A DNA stretch of 64,000 bases. Origin: Kribbella pratensis (GTDB taxonomy: Bacteria; Actinomycetota; Actinomycetes; Propionibacteriales; Kribbellaceae). Position 1 is the stretch's first letter, and each line of letters begins with the position of its first letter. The stretch lies in contig NZ_SODP01000001.1 in assembly GCF_004365355.1 (NCBI RefSeq), forward strand, positions 2,053,473-2,117,472, in the 5' to 3' direction. Shown here piece after piece: positions 1-8,195 of this stretch. The position numbers were made by a program, and so were the translations under genes. Below the pieces are notes generated by a model. It searched no databases, had not been told where the DNA came from, and worked only from the letters and a program-made list of their open reading frames with translations.

Positions 1-2
1 AA

Positions 3-248
3 CTGAAGGCGTGCGGTGAGCACGTCGACGACAGGCCGCTGACCACGGCGAACGCGCGGGTGGTGCGGGTGCGGGACGGCGTACCGACGGTGACGGACGG
101 ACCGTTCACGGAAGCCAAGGAAGTGCTGGCCGGCTACTACGTCGTCGACTGCAACCTGGAGCGTGCGACCGAGATCGCCGCCCGGCTGCCGGAAGCGCCC
201 TACTCCCCCATCGAGATCCGCGAGTTCACCGATCCGACGGAGCGCTGA
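3..248 (+). CDS. YCII-family protein, 5' end outside window
   Basis: This is the C-terminal part (about 81 codons) of a YCII/DGPF-family protein; the reading frame is open to the left edge, so the start lies outside. The segment from 'TTANARVV' through 'TDGPFTEAKEVLAGYYVVDC' to 'RLPEAPYSPIEIRE' matches the full-length paralogue at 3963-4316 almost residue for residue, with one residue missing after the DC. YCII proteins are small ferredoxin-like-fold proteins that in actinobacteria often sit beside ECF sigma factors; their reaction is mostly unknown. Synonymous changes against the paralogue show this is not a very recent copy. It is followed 10 bp later by a hairpin also found behind the paralogue. 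Confidence 0.85.
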   Translation: MKACGEHVDDRPLTTANARVVRVRDGVPTVTDGPFTEAKEVLAGYYVVDCNLERATEIAARLPEAPYSPIEIREFTDPTER

Positions 249-258
249 CCGTCCAGGG

Positions 259-298
259 ACTTGCCGGCCTCAGCTGGGCGTTGACACCTGAGACCGGC
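259..298. repeat. 40-bp hairpin repeat, copy 1
   Basis: A 40-base sequence beginning ACTTGCCGGCCTCAG and ending CTGAGACCGGC recurs exactly at 4371-4410. It folds as a stem: GCCGG/CCGGC, one C-A mismatch, then CTCAG/CTGAG, with a 14-nt loop. In this copy the stem extends by three more pairs (CTTGCCGG/CCGGCAAG). It lies just past the stop codon of a YCII gene, so a transcription terminator or 3' UTR element is likely, but no U-tract follows. Confidence 0.8.
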
Positions 299-377
299 AA
301 GCTCCTCCCCGGCCCGCCGGAGACCAGGTGGCGCGCCTTCAGGGAGCAAACACGGGTGTAGTTGCCTGGAGCCCGGT

Positions 378-3300
378 TCACGCACGCATGAGGAGCAGGA
401 CCTCTGAGGGCAGGCTGGGATCGTCGGGACGGGCGTCGAGGCAGGTGAGGCTGCTGTGCAGTCCGCGAAGGCTTTGTGCGATCGCGGCGTCGGTGAATCG
501 GTCCGCGACGCAGGTCGCTGCGAGCAAGCCGAGCCGGATCGCCCGGCTGCTGGTGTGCGGCGCAGCGGGGTGGTGGACTGTCGTCGCGAGCGTGGACGCG
601 GACACGACGACGATCCGCCGGGCCAGGATCCGCCAGCATTGCTCGTCGCGGACCGAGTCGGCTCCCGCGAAAGTCGACCCACTGCTCCAGGTTGCATTGA
701 GCAACAACGGCTCGAGCCCGCGCAGGACACCTTCGACCTCGTCAGGAATGGCCGGCGTCATTTCGCTCGACGCCGGGAACAGGTCGACAAGGAACCGCTC
801 GAACTGCAGCCATCCCTGGTCGTGGCGGTATTTCGTCTTGTGCGGTTCCCAGAGCGACAGCAGCACGCTGAGCGCCACTACCGTGAGCTCGAACTGGTCG
901 CGATGAATGCGCGGAGGGGCCCATTGCAGCACGGTTCGGCCCGTCGGCGCGGTGGTGGGCAACGTCGCCGGATCCTGCAGCTCCTGGACAAGCATCGACA
1001 CGTCGTCGGACATCAACGAGTGCGTCAAGATGATGTCGAGCGCCTGACTGATCGCTTCGTCGACGGCGCGCCCCCGACGGAGGGTACGCCGGAACTCGCG
1101 CACCAGCACGGGCGGGACGGGGAAGTCCGTGACCGCCGTCAAACCATCAGCCAGATCCCTGAGGCGGTCGAGCCGCCGGTGCAGGTCGCGATCCTGCGAC
1201 AAGTCTCCGCCACGACTCCGCGCCAGCGCCCGATCCACGTGGATCGCGTCCTTGACCAGCGCCGGCGTCATGCTGTGGTTCAACAGATCGAGCCGGTCGA
1301 GGGTCGCCTTGAAGTCTCGGGTCCGGGCCCGCTCCAGATCCCGCTCGAGAGCAAGGCTCAGTACATAAGGAAGCGCACCGACGACGGAGCGCAGATCGCG
1401 CCGGATGGTCTCCGCGAGCAGGTCGGCGCTCGCGACGTACGGATGCGAGACCCCTGGTGGCACGAACAGCCGTGGTCCGGCGTATCGCTTCCGGGTGCGG
1501 ACCGCGGGCAGGGGATCCGCTCCCGCCGGCGTGACCGCGAGCGGGTCCTCGGCGTACCACACGGTCCGGCGGGTCAGGTCGACGATGACGCCGGTGATCG
1601 GATCGGCGAGCTCGCGGCGTACCGGCAGCCGGTAGGCGGTGCCGTCGTCGAACAGGCCGTTGACCCACATCACGACCTTCTCGACCTCGGCGGCCGAGAC
1701 CCCGACCGCCTCCGCATTGTCGTCCTTCGCGGGCTTGCGAACCAAACCGCCCGGATCGCCCGACAAGTCGACGTACAGGCGATACAGCGACTGCGGGAAA
1801 GGCTGTGCGCACGCCACGGCGCCATTGCTGAGGGTCACGGTGTGACGAAGGCTTCGCGACACGCGAACCGCGGCCATCAGCCGGCGATGCGCGTCACGTG
1901 CCAGGACATCGGATGCCGGCGGATCCGAGTACAGCGTCGCGTCGAGGCGTTCGACGAGATCCACGTCGACCTCGCGGGCTTCGTCGGCACAGTCGAAGCC
2001 CAGCGCCAGTGCGCCGACCGTGCCTGACTTCAGGCATGCCTCGACAACGGGCGACGCGTCCGCGTTCGCCGCCCACAGGAGGATCGTCTCGCGCCACCAG
2101 TCGTTGTCGACCATCGTCGCCAGAGCGTTCACCTCGGGATGATCACGGATCTCCGCGGCCGCGAGGTACTCCTGCAGGGTCTGATGCGCGAACGCGTACA
2201 TCCCGACCTCGCGTTCGACGAACAGACCACTCGTGGTGAGCTCGGCCAGAAACACATCGGCCGTCGCGGCACGCGGGATCCTCGCCAGCGTCGGCCCGAC
2301 GATGTCACTCGCGGACTCCCGCGTCACGTCGCGAACCTCGCGGGTCATCATCGCCAGCGCCAACTTGCGCACCACCTTGGCCCGCTGTTCGGCCTTCGGA
2401 CCTGATCCCGCGGACAGGTTCTTGGCCTCCTGCCGCCGGTGCAGCAGCAGATCGCACATCTCGCCGTACAAGGCCGAGCGGCTGCCGGGCAGCGCGCCGA
2501 GGTACTTGTGCACGTTGGCGATCATCGTCAGCAGCATCGGGTTGGCCGCCAGGTCGTACAGGGCCGGCTGCAGGCGCATCCGACGGAGGAGATCGGTGGC
2601 ATGATCCTTCGCGATCGCCCGGGTTCGCTCGCCGGTCTCGCCGGTGCTGCGGCACTCGATGGCGTAGTACCACCTGTGCACGAACCTGAAGATCTGATCG
2701 CTGGTGAACCGCCGGACCTGCAGTACGTCGGCGCCCCGCACCGGATTCGATTGATAGCCATGCGGCCGCGACGTCAGGATGAAATGGTTCGCCGGATAGC
2801 GCGCGACCTGGTCCTGTACCCACGTGGATGTCAGCCGCCGTTGTTCCTCGACTGCGACCTCGTCCAAACCGTCCAGCATGACGACACAGCGGCCTTTCGT
2901 CAGGCCGCGCTCGAACCAGTCCGCCGTGACCGTACCTTTCAACCAGGTAACGCTCGCGATCAGTTCGGGAATCGACACCCCGGGATCGCGGATGATCTCC
3001 TGGACATGGTCGCGCAGGTAAAGGATCACCGGCAGCCCGCGTTTGTGCCGGCGCCGCTCTCCCAGTGTGATCGCCGTCCGGCGTAGGAGGGTCGTCTTAC
3101 CCGAACCGGGGCCACCGATCACCGCGAAGACCCGCGGCTGACGGCTGTCCAGGAACGAGTCCAGCGACCGGCGCTCACCGGCCGGAATCTCGGCTCCGAC
3201 GAACGGCGCGTGCGTCGCCGTCTGCAACGGCGACGGCGCCAGGCTGACGTCGACATAAACATGCCGGAGCTGGAGCGAGAACTCTCCCTGGGTGGCCATG

Positions 3301-3659
3301 CCGAGCAATTCGACATCACGCACGCCGGCGAGCAGCTGGCTCAGATAACGCGCGCGGTAGCCCTTCAGGAACGCACTCACCCTCCGGTCGACGGCCGCGG
3401 CGGTCCGGGGAATCCACAAATCCCCGACCTCACGGCCGACCCGGAAGACGAATCGTACGACCGCGACCAGGAACCAATAGCCCATCAGAACGACGATGCT
3501 GACCACCGGATTCTGCTGAACCTTCGACCACAACCAGCCGCTGACAGCCACCGGTGGCCCGAAAGCCACCAGGATCGGAACGATCCTCGCCACGATCCCG
3601 GCGTCCGGGAAGTCCCCTGGCCGGTCGGCATTGTTCACCATTCGGCGCGCCCCCAACAC
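378..3659 (-). CDS. Membrane-anchored NACHT-family NTPase
   Basis: A 1093-residue STAND-type ATPase. Two hydrophobic segments lie at about residues 22-43 and 51-73, so the protein is probably membrane-anchored with the rest in the cytoplasm. The NACHT core follows: Walker A GGPGSGKTT (182-190), Walker B VVMLDGLDEV (259-268), a sensor-like FILTSRP (293-299), the winged-helix marker 'NPMLLTMI' (373-380) and 'AHQTLQEYLAA' (491-501). Residues about 650-705 contain 'YRLPVRRELADP', resembling a decayed SUMF1/formylglycine-enzyme motif (YRLPTEAEWEYA). The last ~350 residues are unrecognised. The GTG start is backed by GAGGTGAG five bases upstream. Bacterial NACHT proteins are known phage-defence or signalling ATPases; that role here is inference. 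No partner gene on the same strand is adjacent; YCII paralogues flank it. Confidence 0.85.
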   Translation of the reverse strand: MLGARRMVNNADRPGDFPDAGIVARIVPILVAFGPPVAVSGWLWSKVQQNPVVSIVVLMGYWFLVAVVRFVFRVGREVGDLWIPRTAAAVDRRVSAFLKGYRARYLSQLLAGVRDVELLGMATQGEFSLQLRHVYVDVSLAPSPLQTATHAPFVGAEIPAGERRSLDSFLDSRQPRVFAVIGGPGSGKTTLLRRTAITLGERRRHKRGLPVILYLRDHVQEIIRDPGVSIPELIASVTWLKGTVTADWFERGLTKGRCVVMLDGLDEVAVEEQRRLTSTWVQDQVARYPANHFILTSRPHGYQSNPVRGADVLQVRRFTSDQIFRFVHRWYYAIECRSTGETGERTRAIAKDHATDLLRRMRLQPALYDLAANPMLLTMIANVHKYLGALPGSRSALYGEMCDLLLHRRQEAKNLSAGSGPKAEQRAKVVRKLALAMMTREVRDVTRESASDIVGPTLARIPRAATADVFLAELTTSGLFVEREVGMYAFAHQTLQEYLAAAEIRDHPEVNALATMVDNDWWRETILLWAANADASPVVEACLKSGTVGALALGFDCADEAREVDVDLVERLDATLYSDPPASDVLARDAHRRLMAAVRVSRSLRHTVTLSNGAVACAQPFPQSLYRLYVDLSGDPGGLVRKPAKDDNAEAVGVSAAEVEKVVMWVNGLFDDGTAYRLPVRRELADPITGVIVDLTRRTVWYAEDPLAVTPAGADPLPAVRTRKRYAGPRLFVPPGVSHPYVASADLLAETIRRDLRSVVGALPYVLSLALERDLERARTRDFKATLDRLDLLNHSMTPALVKDAIHVDRALARSRGGDLSQDRDLHRRLDRLRDLADGLTAVTDFPVPPVLVREFRRTLRRGRAVDEAISQALDIILTHSLMSDDVSMLVQELQDPATLPTTAPTGRTVLQWAPPRIHRDQFELTVVALSVLLSLWEPHKTKYRHDQGWLQFERFLVDLFPASSEMTPAIPDEVEGVLRGLEPLLLNATWSSGSTFAGADSVRDEQCWRILARRIVVVSASTLATTVHHPAAPHTSSRAIRLGLLAATCVADRFTDAAIAQSLRGLHSSLTCLDARPDDPSLPSEVLLLMRA

Positions 3660-3962
3660 ACTTTCTCACCTCTATTACAGACGGTACTGCATAAAACCGC
3701 TTAAGTGACACCTTTTGCCCGTAAGAGAACTTCTCCGCCATTACGGAACGCCAAAGACTTGATATTGGCAGAACACCGCACGTCCCTAGATTTTGCTCTA
3801 GGTTTCGCTGGTCCCGAGCAGCGCCCGGTTGCCTTCCACAAGCACCAGCTAATGCCGACCAAAGACCTCTTTCAGAGAATTCGCCCGAGATTGATGTTGC
3901 CCGCAGCAACTTGACCTGACCCGCGGTACGGGCAGCGACGTTCCGGGTGAATGGAGGCTGGT
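3660..3962. other. AT-richer intergenic region between NACHT gene and YCII gene
   Basis: About 300 bases with no convincing gene, visibly richer in A/T than the surrounding coding DNA. It holds the NACHT ribosome-binding site (GAGGTGAG on the minus strand, near 3665-3672), with TAATAG directly upstream as a possible -10 box. A small inverted repeat CCTAGA-N6-TCTAGG lies at 3785-3802. GGAGG at 3954-3958 is the ribosome-binding site of the YCII gene. The composition suits a divergent promoter region and might mark acquired DNA. Confidence 0.5.
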
Positions 3963-4316
3963 ATGAAGTACATGCTGCTGATCTACGGGAACGACGAGAC
4001 GTGGAACACCCTGCATGCCAACGGCATCGACGAGGTGATGGAACAGCACCGCAAGCTGACCGCGGAGCTCGAGGCGAGCGGCGAGTTCATCGACGGCCTC
4101 GGCCTCACCACCACGAACGCGCGGGTGGTCAGGGTGGTCGACGGGGTGCCGGCGGTCACGGACGGTCCGTTCACCGAGGCCAAAGAGGTGCTGGCCGGGT
4201 ACTACGTCGTCGACTGCGCCGGACTCGAGCGGGCGGCCGAGATCGCCGCGCGGCTGCCGGAGGCGCCGTACTCGCCGATCGAGATCCGGGAACTCATGGA
4301 GCCGATGCCTGACTAG
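3963..4316 (+). CDS. YCII-family protein (DGPF domain)
   Basis: A complete 117-residue YCII/DGPF protein starting MKYMLLIYG, the usual beginning of the family, with the signature 'TDGPFTEAKE'. The start at 3963 is preferred over an in-frame ATG 12 bases earlier because that ATG is part of the GGAGG ribosome-binding site (3954-3958). Family members are small ferredoxin-like-fold proteins; many actinobacterial ones are encoded beside ECF sigma factors, but none is present here. The partial gene at the left edge of the window is a close paralogue, and both are followed by the same 40-bp hairpin. Biochemical function is unknown. Confidence 0.9.
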   Translation: MKYMLLIYGNDETWNTLHANGIDEVMEQHRKLTAELEASGEFIDGLGLTTTNARVVRVVDGVPAVTDGPFTEAKEVLAGYYVVDCAGLERAAEIAARLPEAPYSPIEIRELMEPMPD

Positions 4317-4370
4317 ATCGCGCTGCCGGGTGCGGTCGGCAGGGATTCGATCGTGCGGGCGGCTCGAACA

Positions 4371-4410
4371 ACTTGCCGGCCTCAGCTGGGCGTTGACACC
4401 TGAGACCGGC
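4371..4410. repeat. 40-bp hairpin repeat, copy 2
   Basis: Exact second copy of the 40-base element at 259-298, here 54 bp after the YCII stop. The core stem (GCCGG-C-CTCAG / CTGAG-A-CCGGC) and 14-nt loop are identical, while the extra outer pairs seen in copy 1 are lost on the 3' side. Full identity, including the loop, contrasts with the diverged coding sequences upstream. Confidence 0.8.
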
Positions 4411-4970
4411 GAGTCGCTGACTCAGACTGTTGACGTCCGGACAAGCCCGCTGGACGCGAGGATGACCCCACCTGAGGCAGGCTGGTCACCCATGCCCCGG
4501 CCACCTTGGACGAAAACAGTGCTACCAGGCGCAGGCAGCGTGACACCCTCGCCGAGTCGCAGCGTGGTCGTCATTCCATTGCTCAACCTGAGCATCGCCA
4601 CGCGTCGCGGTCGCACGGGGCTGATCGACGAGCTCACCTCGTGGATGCCGGTGCAGACCGCCGGTTGGATCGCAGCTCGTCCGAGCCCCGCGTTGCCGTG
4701 ACTCCTCACATCACGGCACTGCTCGGCGAGCCTTCTCATCGCTGACACACTTCCCCCTTCTCATCGTGAACTGTCCCCGAGTGGCGGTGGACGCGGTCGA
4801 ACGACCGCACACTTCCCCGTCCTCCCCGCACCCGGAAACGACGCGGAAGTGATCAGGCAACCCTTGCTGAGAGTGACGACGTTTTCAAGGGATCGTGATC
4901 GGAATCCCGAGTACCGGAACTTTTGTCCACACCTTGTTCTGCAGGGGAACTACCACCGACTACCAATCAC
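4411..4970. other. Intergenic region, no confident gene
   Basis: About 560 bases between the second hairpin repeat and the sugar transporter operon. Short open frames exist on both strands (for example about 110 codons on the minus strand at 4422-4748) but show weaker third-position bias than neighbouring genes, no convincing ribosome-binding site and no family resemblance I recognise. It may hold decayed coding sequence. The 3' untranslated end of the transporter operon would fall at its right edge. Confidence 0.4.
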
Positions 4971-5864
4971 CTACTGACCACCGAAGCCAGTGGTAGCAAT
5001 GCCTTTGATGATCTGACGCTGGAAGAACAGGAACACCACGACCAACGGCAACGCCGCCAGGATCGCGGACGCCATGTTCTGCGCGTACTGCAACCCGTAA
5101 GCACTCTTGACGGTCTGCAGCCCGACCGGCAGCGTCATCAGGTGCGCGTCGGTCGTGACGATGAACGGCCACAGGAAGTTGTTCCACGCACCGATGAACA
5201 CGAAGATCGCCACCGCGGCAAGGATCGGCCGTGACAGCGGCAGCACGATCGACCAGAACACCCGCAGCCGGCCCGCGCCGTCGACCCGCGCCGCCTCCTC
5301 CAGCTCGACCGGGATCTGGTCGAAGAAACGCTTGAGAATCAGCACCATCGCGGGCGCGAACGACTGCGGCAGGATGATTCCCCAATACGTGTCGACCAGG
5401 TTGAACGCGAGCATCTGCCGGAACAGCGGCACGATCAGCAGCTGCGGCGGGATGATGATCGCCGCGATGATCGCGGCGTACAACCAACGTTTGCCCTTGA
5501 AGTTCACCCGCGAGAACGCGTACCCGGCCAGGGCCGACGTCGCGACCGTGATCAGCGTGATCGCGACCGACGTGATCAGGCTGTTCCAGGCCCACGATGG
5601 GATGTCACCCGCTGACAACACCTTGCGGTAGGCATCGAAGCTGAAGCCGTCCGGCGGGTTCAGGGTGATCTGCGACGCACCGGCGTCGGCCTCACTCTTC
5701 AGCGACGTCACGACGGCCCACGCGAACGGCACCAGCCAGGTTGCGGCCAGGACCGCAAGAACCAGCAGCGCGGCGATTCGGGACACGCTCCAGGGGTTCT
5801 CGCCTGGCTTGTGCGTTTGTTTGACGGTGCCCCGGAGGTTGCGGGCCAGGGTGTAGGTGCTCAT
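4971..5864 (-). CDS. Sugar ABC transporter permease (MalG/CUT1 type)
   Basis: A 297-residue inner-membrane permease of the carbohydrate uptake (CUT1) class, second of two permeases. It has six predicted membrane helices and the EAA loop 'EEAARVDGAG...VLPLSRP' that contacts the ATPase. The start at 5864 (MSTYTLARN) overlaps the stop of the upstream permease by four bases (ATGA), showing translational coupling. A much longer open frame continues upstream in this frame but runs antisense-like through the neighbouring permease and has no homology. No ATPase is encoded here; CUT1 systems of actinobacteria often share a distant MsiK-type ATPase. Confidence 0.92.
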   Translation of the reverse strand: MSTYTLARNLRGTVKQTHKPGENPWSVSRIAALLVLAVLAATWLVPFAWAVVTSLKSEADAGASQITLNPPDGFSFDAYRKVLSAGDIPSWAWNSLITSVAITLITVATSALAGYAFSRVNFKGKRWLYAAIIAAIIIPPQLLIVPLFRQMLAFNLVDTYWGIILPQSFAPAMVLILKRFFDQIPVELEEAARVDGAGRLRVFWSIVLPLSRPILAAVAIFVFIGAWNNFLWPFIVTTDAHLMTLPVGLQTVKSAYGLQYAQNMASAILAALPLVVVFLFFQRQIIKGIATTGFGGQ

Positions 5865-6799
5865 GCGGCGCTCCTGCGGTTGATCAGCTTGTACTGCGCC
5901 AGCGACACCAGGACGATGAGCGCGAAGAACAGGTACGAGATGGCTGAGGAGTAACCGAACCGGTAACCGGTGAAGCCGGATTCGTAGATGTACTGCACGA
6001 TCGAGCGCGTCTTGCCGGCCGGTCCGCCGTTGGTGAGCATGTAGATCTGGTCGAAGACCTTCAGCGACGCGAGGATCTGCAACGTCACGATCAGCGCCGT
6101 GGTCGGCGTCAGTTGCGGGATCACGATCGAGAACAGCTGCCGCCACTTGCCGGCGCCGTCGATCGCCGCCGCCTCGAACTGTTGCTCGGGAATGTTCTGC
6201 AGCGCCGCCAGATAGAGCAGGAAGTTGAACCCGATCGTCCACCACAGCGTGGTGATCACGACCGAGATCATCGCCACCTTCGGATCCTGCAGCCACGCCA
6301 CGGGCGCCGCGCCGAACTTCGCCAGGACGCCGTTGATCAACCCGAGCGTCGGGTTGTACATCCAGCTCCAGAACATCACCACGACGGTCGAGGCGAGCAG
6401 GTACGGCAGGAAGAACGACAGGCGCCACAACCAGCGGCCCGGGAGGCCCAGGTTCACGAGCAATGCGAGAGCGAGCGACAGTACGACGAGCGGGATCGTG
6501 CTCAGCGCCGTGAACCACAACGTGTTGCCGAGCGACTTCCACATGTCCGGGTCGCGCAACGCGTCCGCATAGTTGGCGAAGCCGACCAATCCGCTGCCCG
6601 AACCGGTCAGCGTCTCACCGGTGAAGCTCAGATACAGGCCGTACAGCGCAGGTACGACGAGGAAGAGCCCGAACAGTACGGCGAACGGCGCCGCGAACGT
6701 CCAACCGGTGAGGTTCTCCCCGCGCTTGGCCCGGGCCTTGCCTTGGGCACTGACTTCTTTCTCCGCTGCCGTGGCCGGAGTGTCGATGGCAGTCGTCAT
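5861..6799 (-). CDS. Sugar ABC transporter permease (MalF/CUT1 type)
   Basis: A 312-residue permease, the MalF-like partner of the downstream gene. A charged N-terminal tail of about 30 residues precedes the first helix (WTFAAPFAVLFGLFLVVPAL). The EAA loop 'FEAAAIDGAGKWRQLFSIVIPQ' is present and six helices are expected. The ATG at 6799 is preceded by GGAGAG at a good distance. It sits 13 bases behind the binding-protein gene and overlaps the next permease by four bases, so binding protein, MalF and MalG form one transcript. Confidence 0.92.
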   Translation of the reverse strand: MTTAIDTPATAAEKEVSAQGKARAKRGENLTGWTFAAPFAVLFGLFLVVPALYGLYLSFTGETLTGSGSGLVGFANYADALRDPDMWKSLGNTLWFTALSTIPLVVLSLALALLVNLGLPGRWLWRLSFFLPYLLASTVVVMFWSWMYNPTLGLINGVLAKFGAAPVAWLQDPKVAMISVVITTLWWTIGFNFLLYLAALQNIPEQQFEAAAIDGAGKWRQLFSIVIPQLTPTTALIVTLQILASLKVFDQIYMLTNGGPAGKTRSIVQYIYESGFTGYRFGYSSAISYLFFALIVLVSLAQYKLINRRSAA

Positions 6800-6812
6800 C
6801 TTGTCTCTCCTC

Positions 6813-8102
6813 TCACACCGGCTGCGGACGGTCGAGCAGCTTGTTCAGCCGGGCAACGAACCCGTCGAACCCAGCCCCCGGGTCACCACTGCCGAGGAAC
6901 ACGTTCTGCACGTTCTCGGCGAAGTAGTTCTGGAAGTCGCTGCCGGCGCCGGTGAACCAGGCGTCCGGGTCGTAGTTCACGTAGGCCGGAATGCCCGCGT
7001 AGTTCGACTGCGGTTTCAGAGCCTGGTACTCCGCACTCTTAGCGACCGGCTGGAACGCCGGGATGTGGCCGCCGCCGGCCCACTTCACCGACCGCTTCAA
7101 GATCTCCGCGACCATCGTGTACACGTGCTTGCGGCGCTCCGGCGACACCTTCGACTGCCGCGGCAGCACGAATGTGTGCGAGTCCGCGTACGCCGCCTGC
7201 GTCCCGAACAACGTCGGAATCGGGACCGCGTCAACGGGCATCTTGGCGTCCTTGAGCACCGGCAGCTCCCACACGCCGCCGAAGAACATCCCGCTCTCGC
7301 CGTGCAGGAACTCGCTGGTCGCCGTACCGCCGTCGCCGCTGCGCGAGGCGATCGTGTCGTTGAGCAACGACTGGATGAAGGTCAGGGTCTTGACCGCGGC
7401 ATCCTTGTCCACCTGCGCCTGCTGCCCCGGCACGAGCTTCATGTCGGCGCCGGTCTGCCGGTAGAGCGTGTAGAACAGCCGCCACATCTGCGAACCGTCA
7501 CCGAGATAGCCGTACGACAGGCCGTGCTTACCGGTCACCTTCTGCAGCTTGTTCGCGACCTCGGTGAACTCCTCCGGGCTCTGCATGCTCCGCAGCGCGT
7601 CCGTGACACCGGCCTTCGAGGCGTGCTCGGTGTTGTAGTACAGCACGAACGGGTGGGTATCGAGCGCGATCGCGTAGAGCTTCCCGTCGTACTGACACTT
7701 CTCCCAGACGCGGACCGGGAAGTCGCTCTCGTGCAGGCCGACCTCGGCGAGCAGGTCGAGGTCCCACGGCTCGAGCAGACCGCCGGGGGCGTAGCCGGCG
7801 ATCCGGGACGCGTGCATGATCGCGACGTCCGGAGCCCGGCCGCCGGCCGAGGCCATCGCCAGTTTCGTGTAGTACGGCGGTCCCCAGGCGAGCACCGTCT
7901 GGGTCGTGTGGAAGCCGAGGTTCGCGCCGTTGACGGCGTCCACCAGGCCGGCCATCACGGTGCCGTCACCGCCGGTCAGAAGGTGCCAGTAGCTCAGGTC
8001 GGTCGTCTTCCGCGACGCTCCGGGCGCGCAGCCGACAAGCAACCCGGCACCGGCGAGCGCGGCCGCTGTTTTCAGCAGGCCGCGCCGGGAGAGGTCAGTC
8101 AT
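6813..8102 (-). CDS. Sugar ABC transporter substrate-binding lipoprotein
   Basis: A 429-residue extracellular solute-binding protein (family 1). The N-terminus carries twin arginines (SRRGLLKTAA, R6-R7) and a lipobox LVGC with the lipidated cysteine at residue 25, so it is probably exported by Tat and anchored outside the membrane. Aromatic-rich stretches such as 'YWHLLTGGDG' near the mature N-terminus are usual for sugar-binding members. AAGGAG lies just upstream of the ATG. It is first gene of the operon with the two permeases and faces the LacI gene immediately upstream on the same strand; substrate cannot be told from sequence. Confidence 0.9.
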   Translation of the reverse strand: MTDLSRRGLLKTAAALAGAGLLVGCAPGASRKTTDLSYWHLLTGGDGTVMAGLVDAVNGANLGFHTTQTVLAWGPPYYTKLAMASAGGRAPDVAIMHASRIAGYAPGGLLEPWDLDLLAEVGLHESDFPVRVWEKCQYDGKLYAIALDTHPFVLYYNTEHASKAGVTDALRSMQSPEEFTEVANKLQKVTGKHGLSYGYLGDGSQMWRLFYTLYRQTGADMKLVPGQQAQVDKDAAVKTLTFIQSLLNDTIASRSGDGGTATSEFLHGESGMFFGGVWELPVLKDAKMPVDAVPIPTLFGTQAAYADSHTFVLPRQSKVSPERRKHVYTMVAEILKRSVKWAGGGHIPAFQPVAKSAEYQALKPQSNYAGIPAYVNYDPDAWFTGAGSDFQNYFAENVQNVFLGSGDPGAGFDGFVARLNKLLDRPQPV

Positions 8103-8131
8103 TCGGTCTCCTTACGAGAGGCGAACCGAAA

Positions 8132-8159
8132 ATTACATCGTTAGAATGGCCGAAGACAA
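8132..8159 (-). promoter_or_regulatory. Probable promoter of the sugar transporter operon
   Basis: On the minus strand TTGTCT (8159-8154) and TGTAAT (8137-8132) stand 16 bases apart, a good match to a housekeeping -35/-10 pair, about 30 bases upstream of the binding-protein ATG at 8102. Confidence 0.55.
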
Positions 8160-8183
8160 GACTCCGATGTGGGTTTTTGTGGA

Positions 8184-8195
8184 AACGTATCCGTT
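8184..8195. promoter_or_regulatory. Candidate LacI-family operator
   Basis: The palindrome AACG-TATC-CGTT overlaps the last codons of the lacI-type gene and lies just upstream of the transporter promoter; a related half-site TAACGATGTAA overlaps the -10 region. The position fits repression of the transporter by the neighbouring regulator. Unproven. Confidence 0.4.

Noticed and set aside
4422..4748. A 108-codon minus-strand gene in the intergenic region after the second YCII gene
   Set aside because: Weak third-position bias compared with neighbours, no ribosome-binding site, no recognisable family.
4971..6542. A 523-codon open frame extending the second permease far upstream
   Set aside because: The extra 226 codons lie inside the other permease gene, are Arg/Asp/Gly-rich out-of-frame sequence, and the ATGA overlap at 5861-5864 marks the real start.
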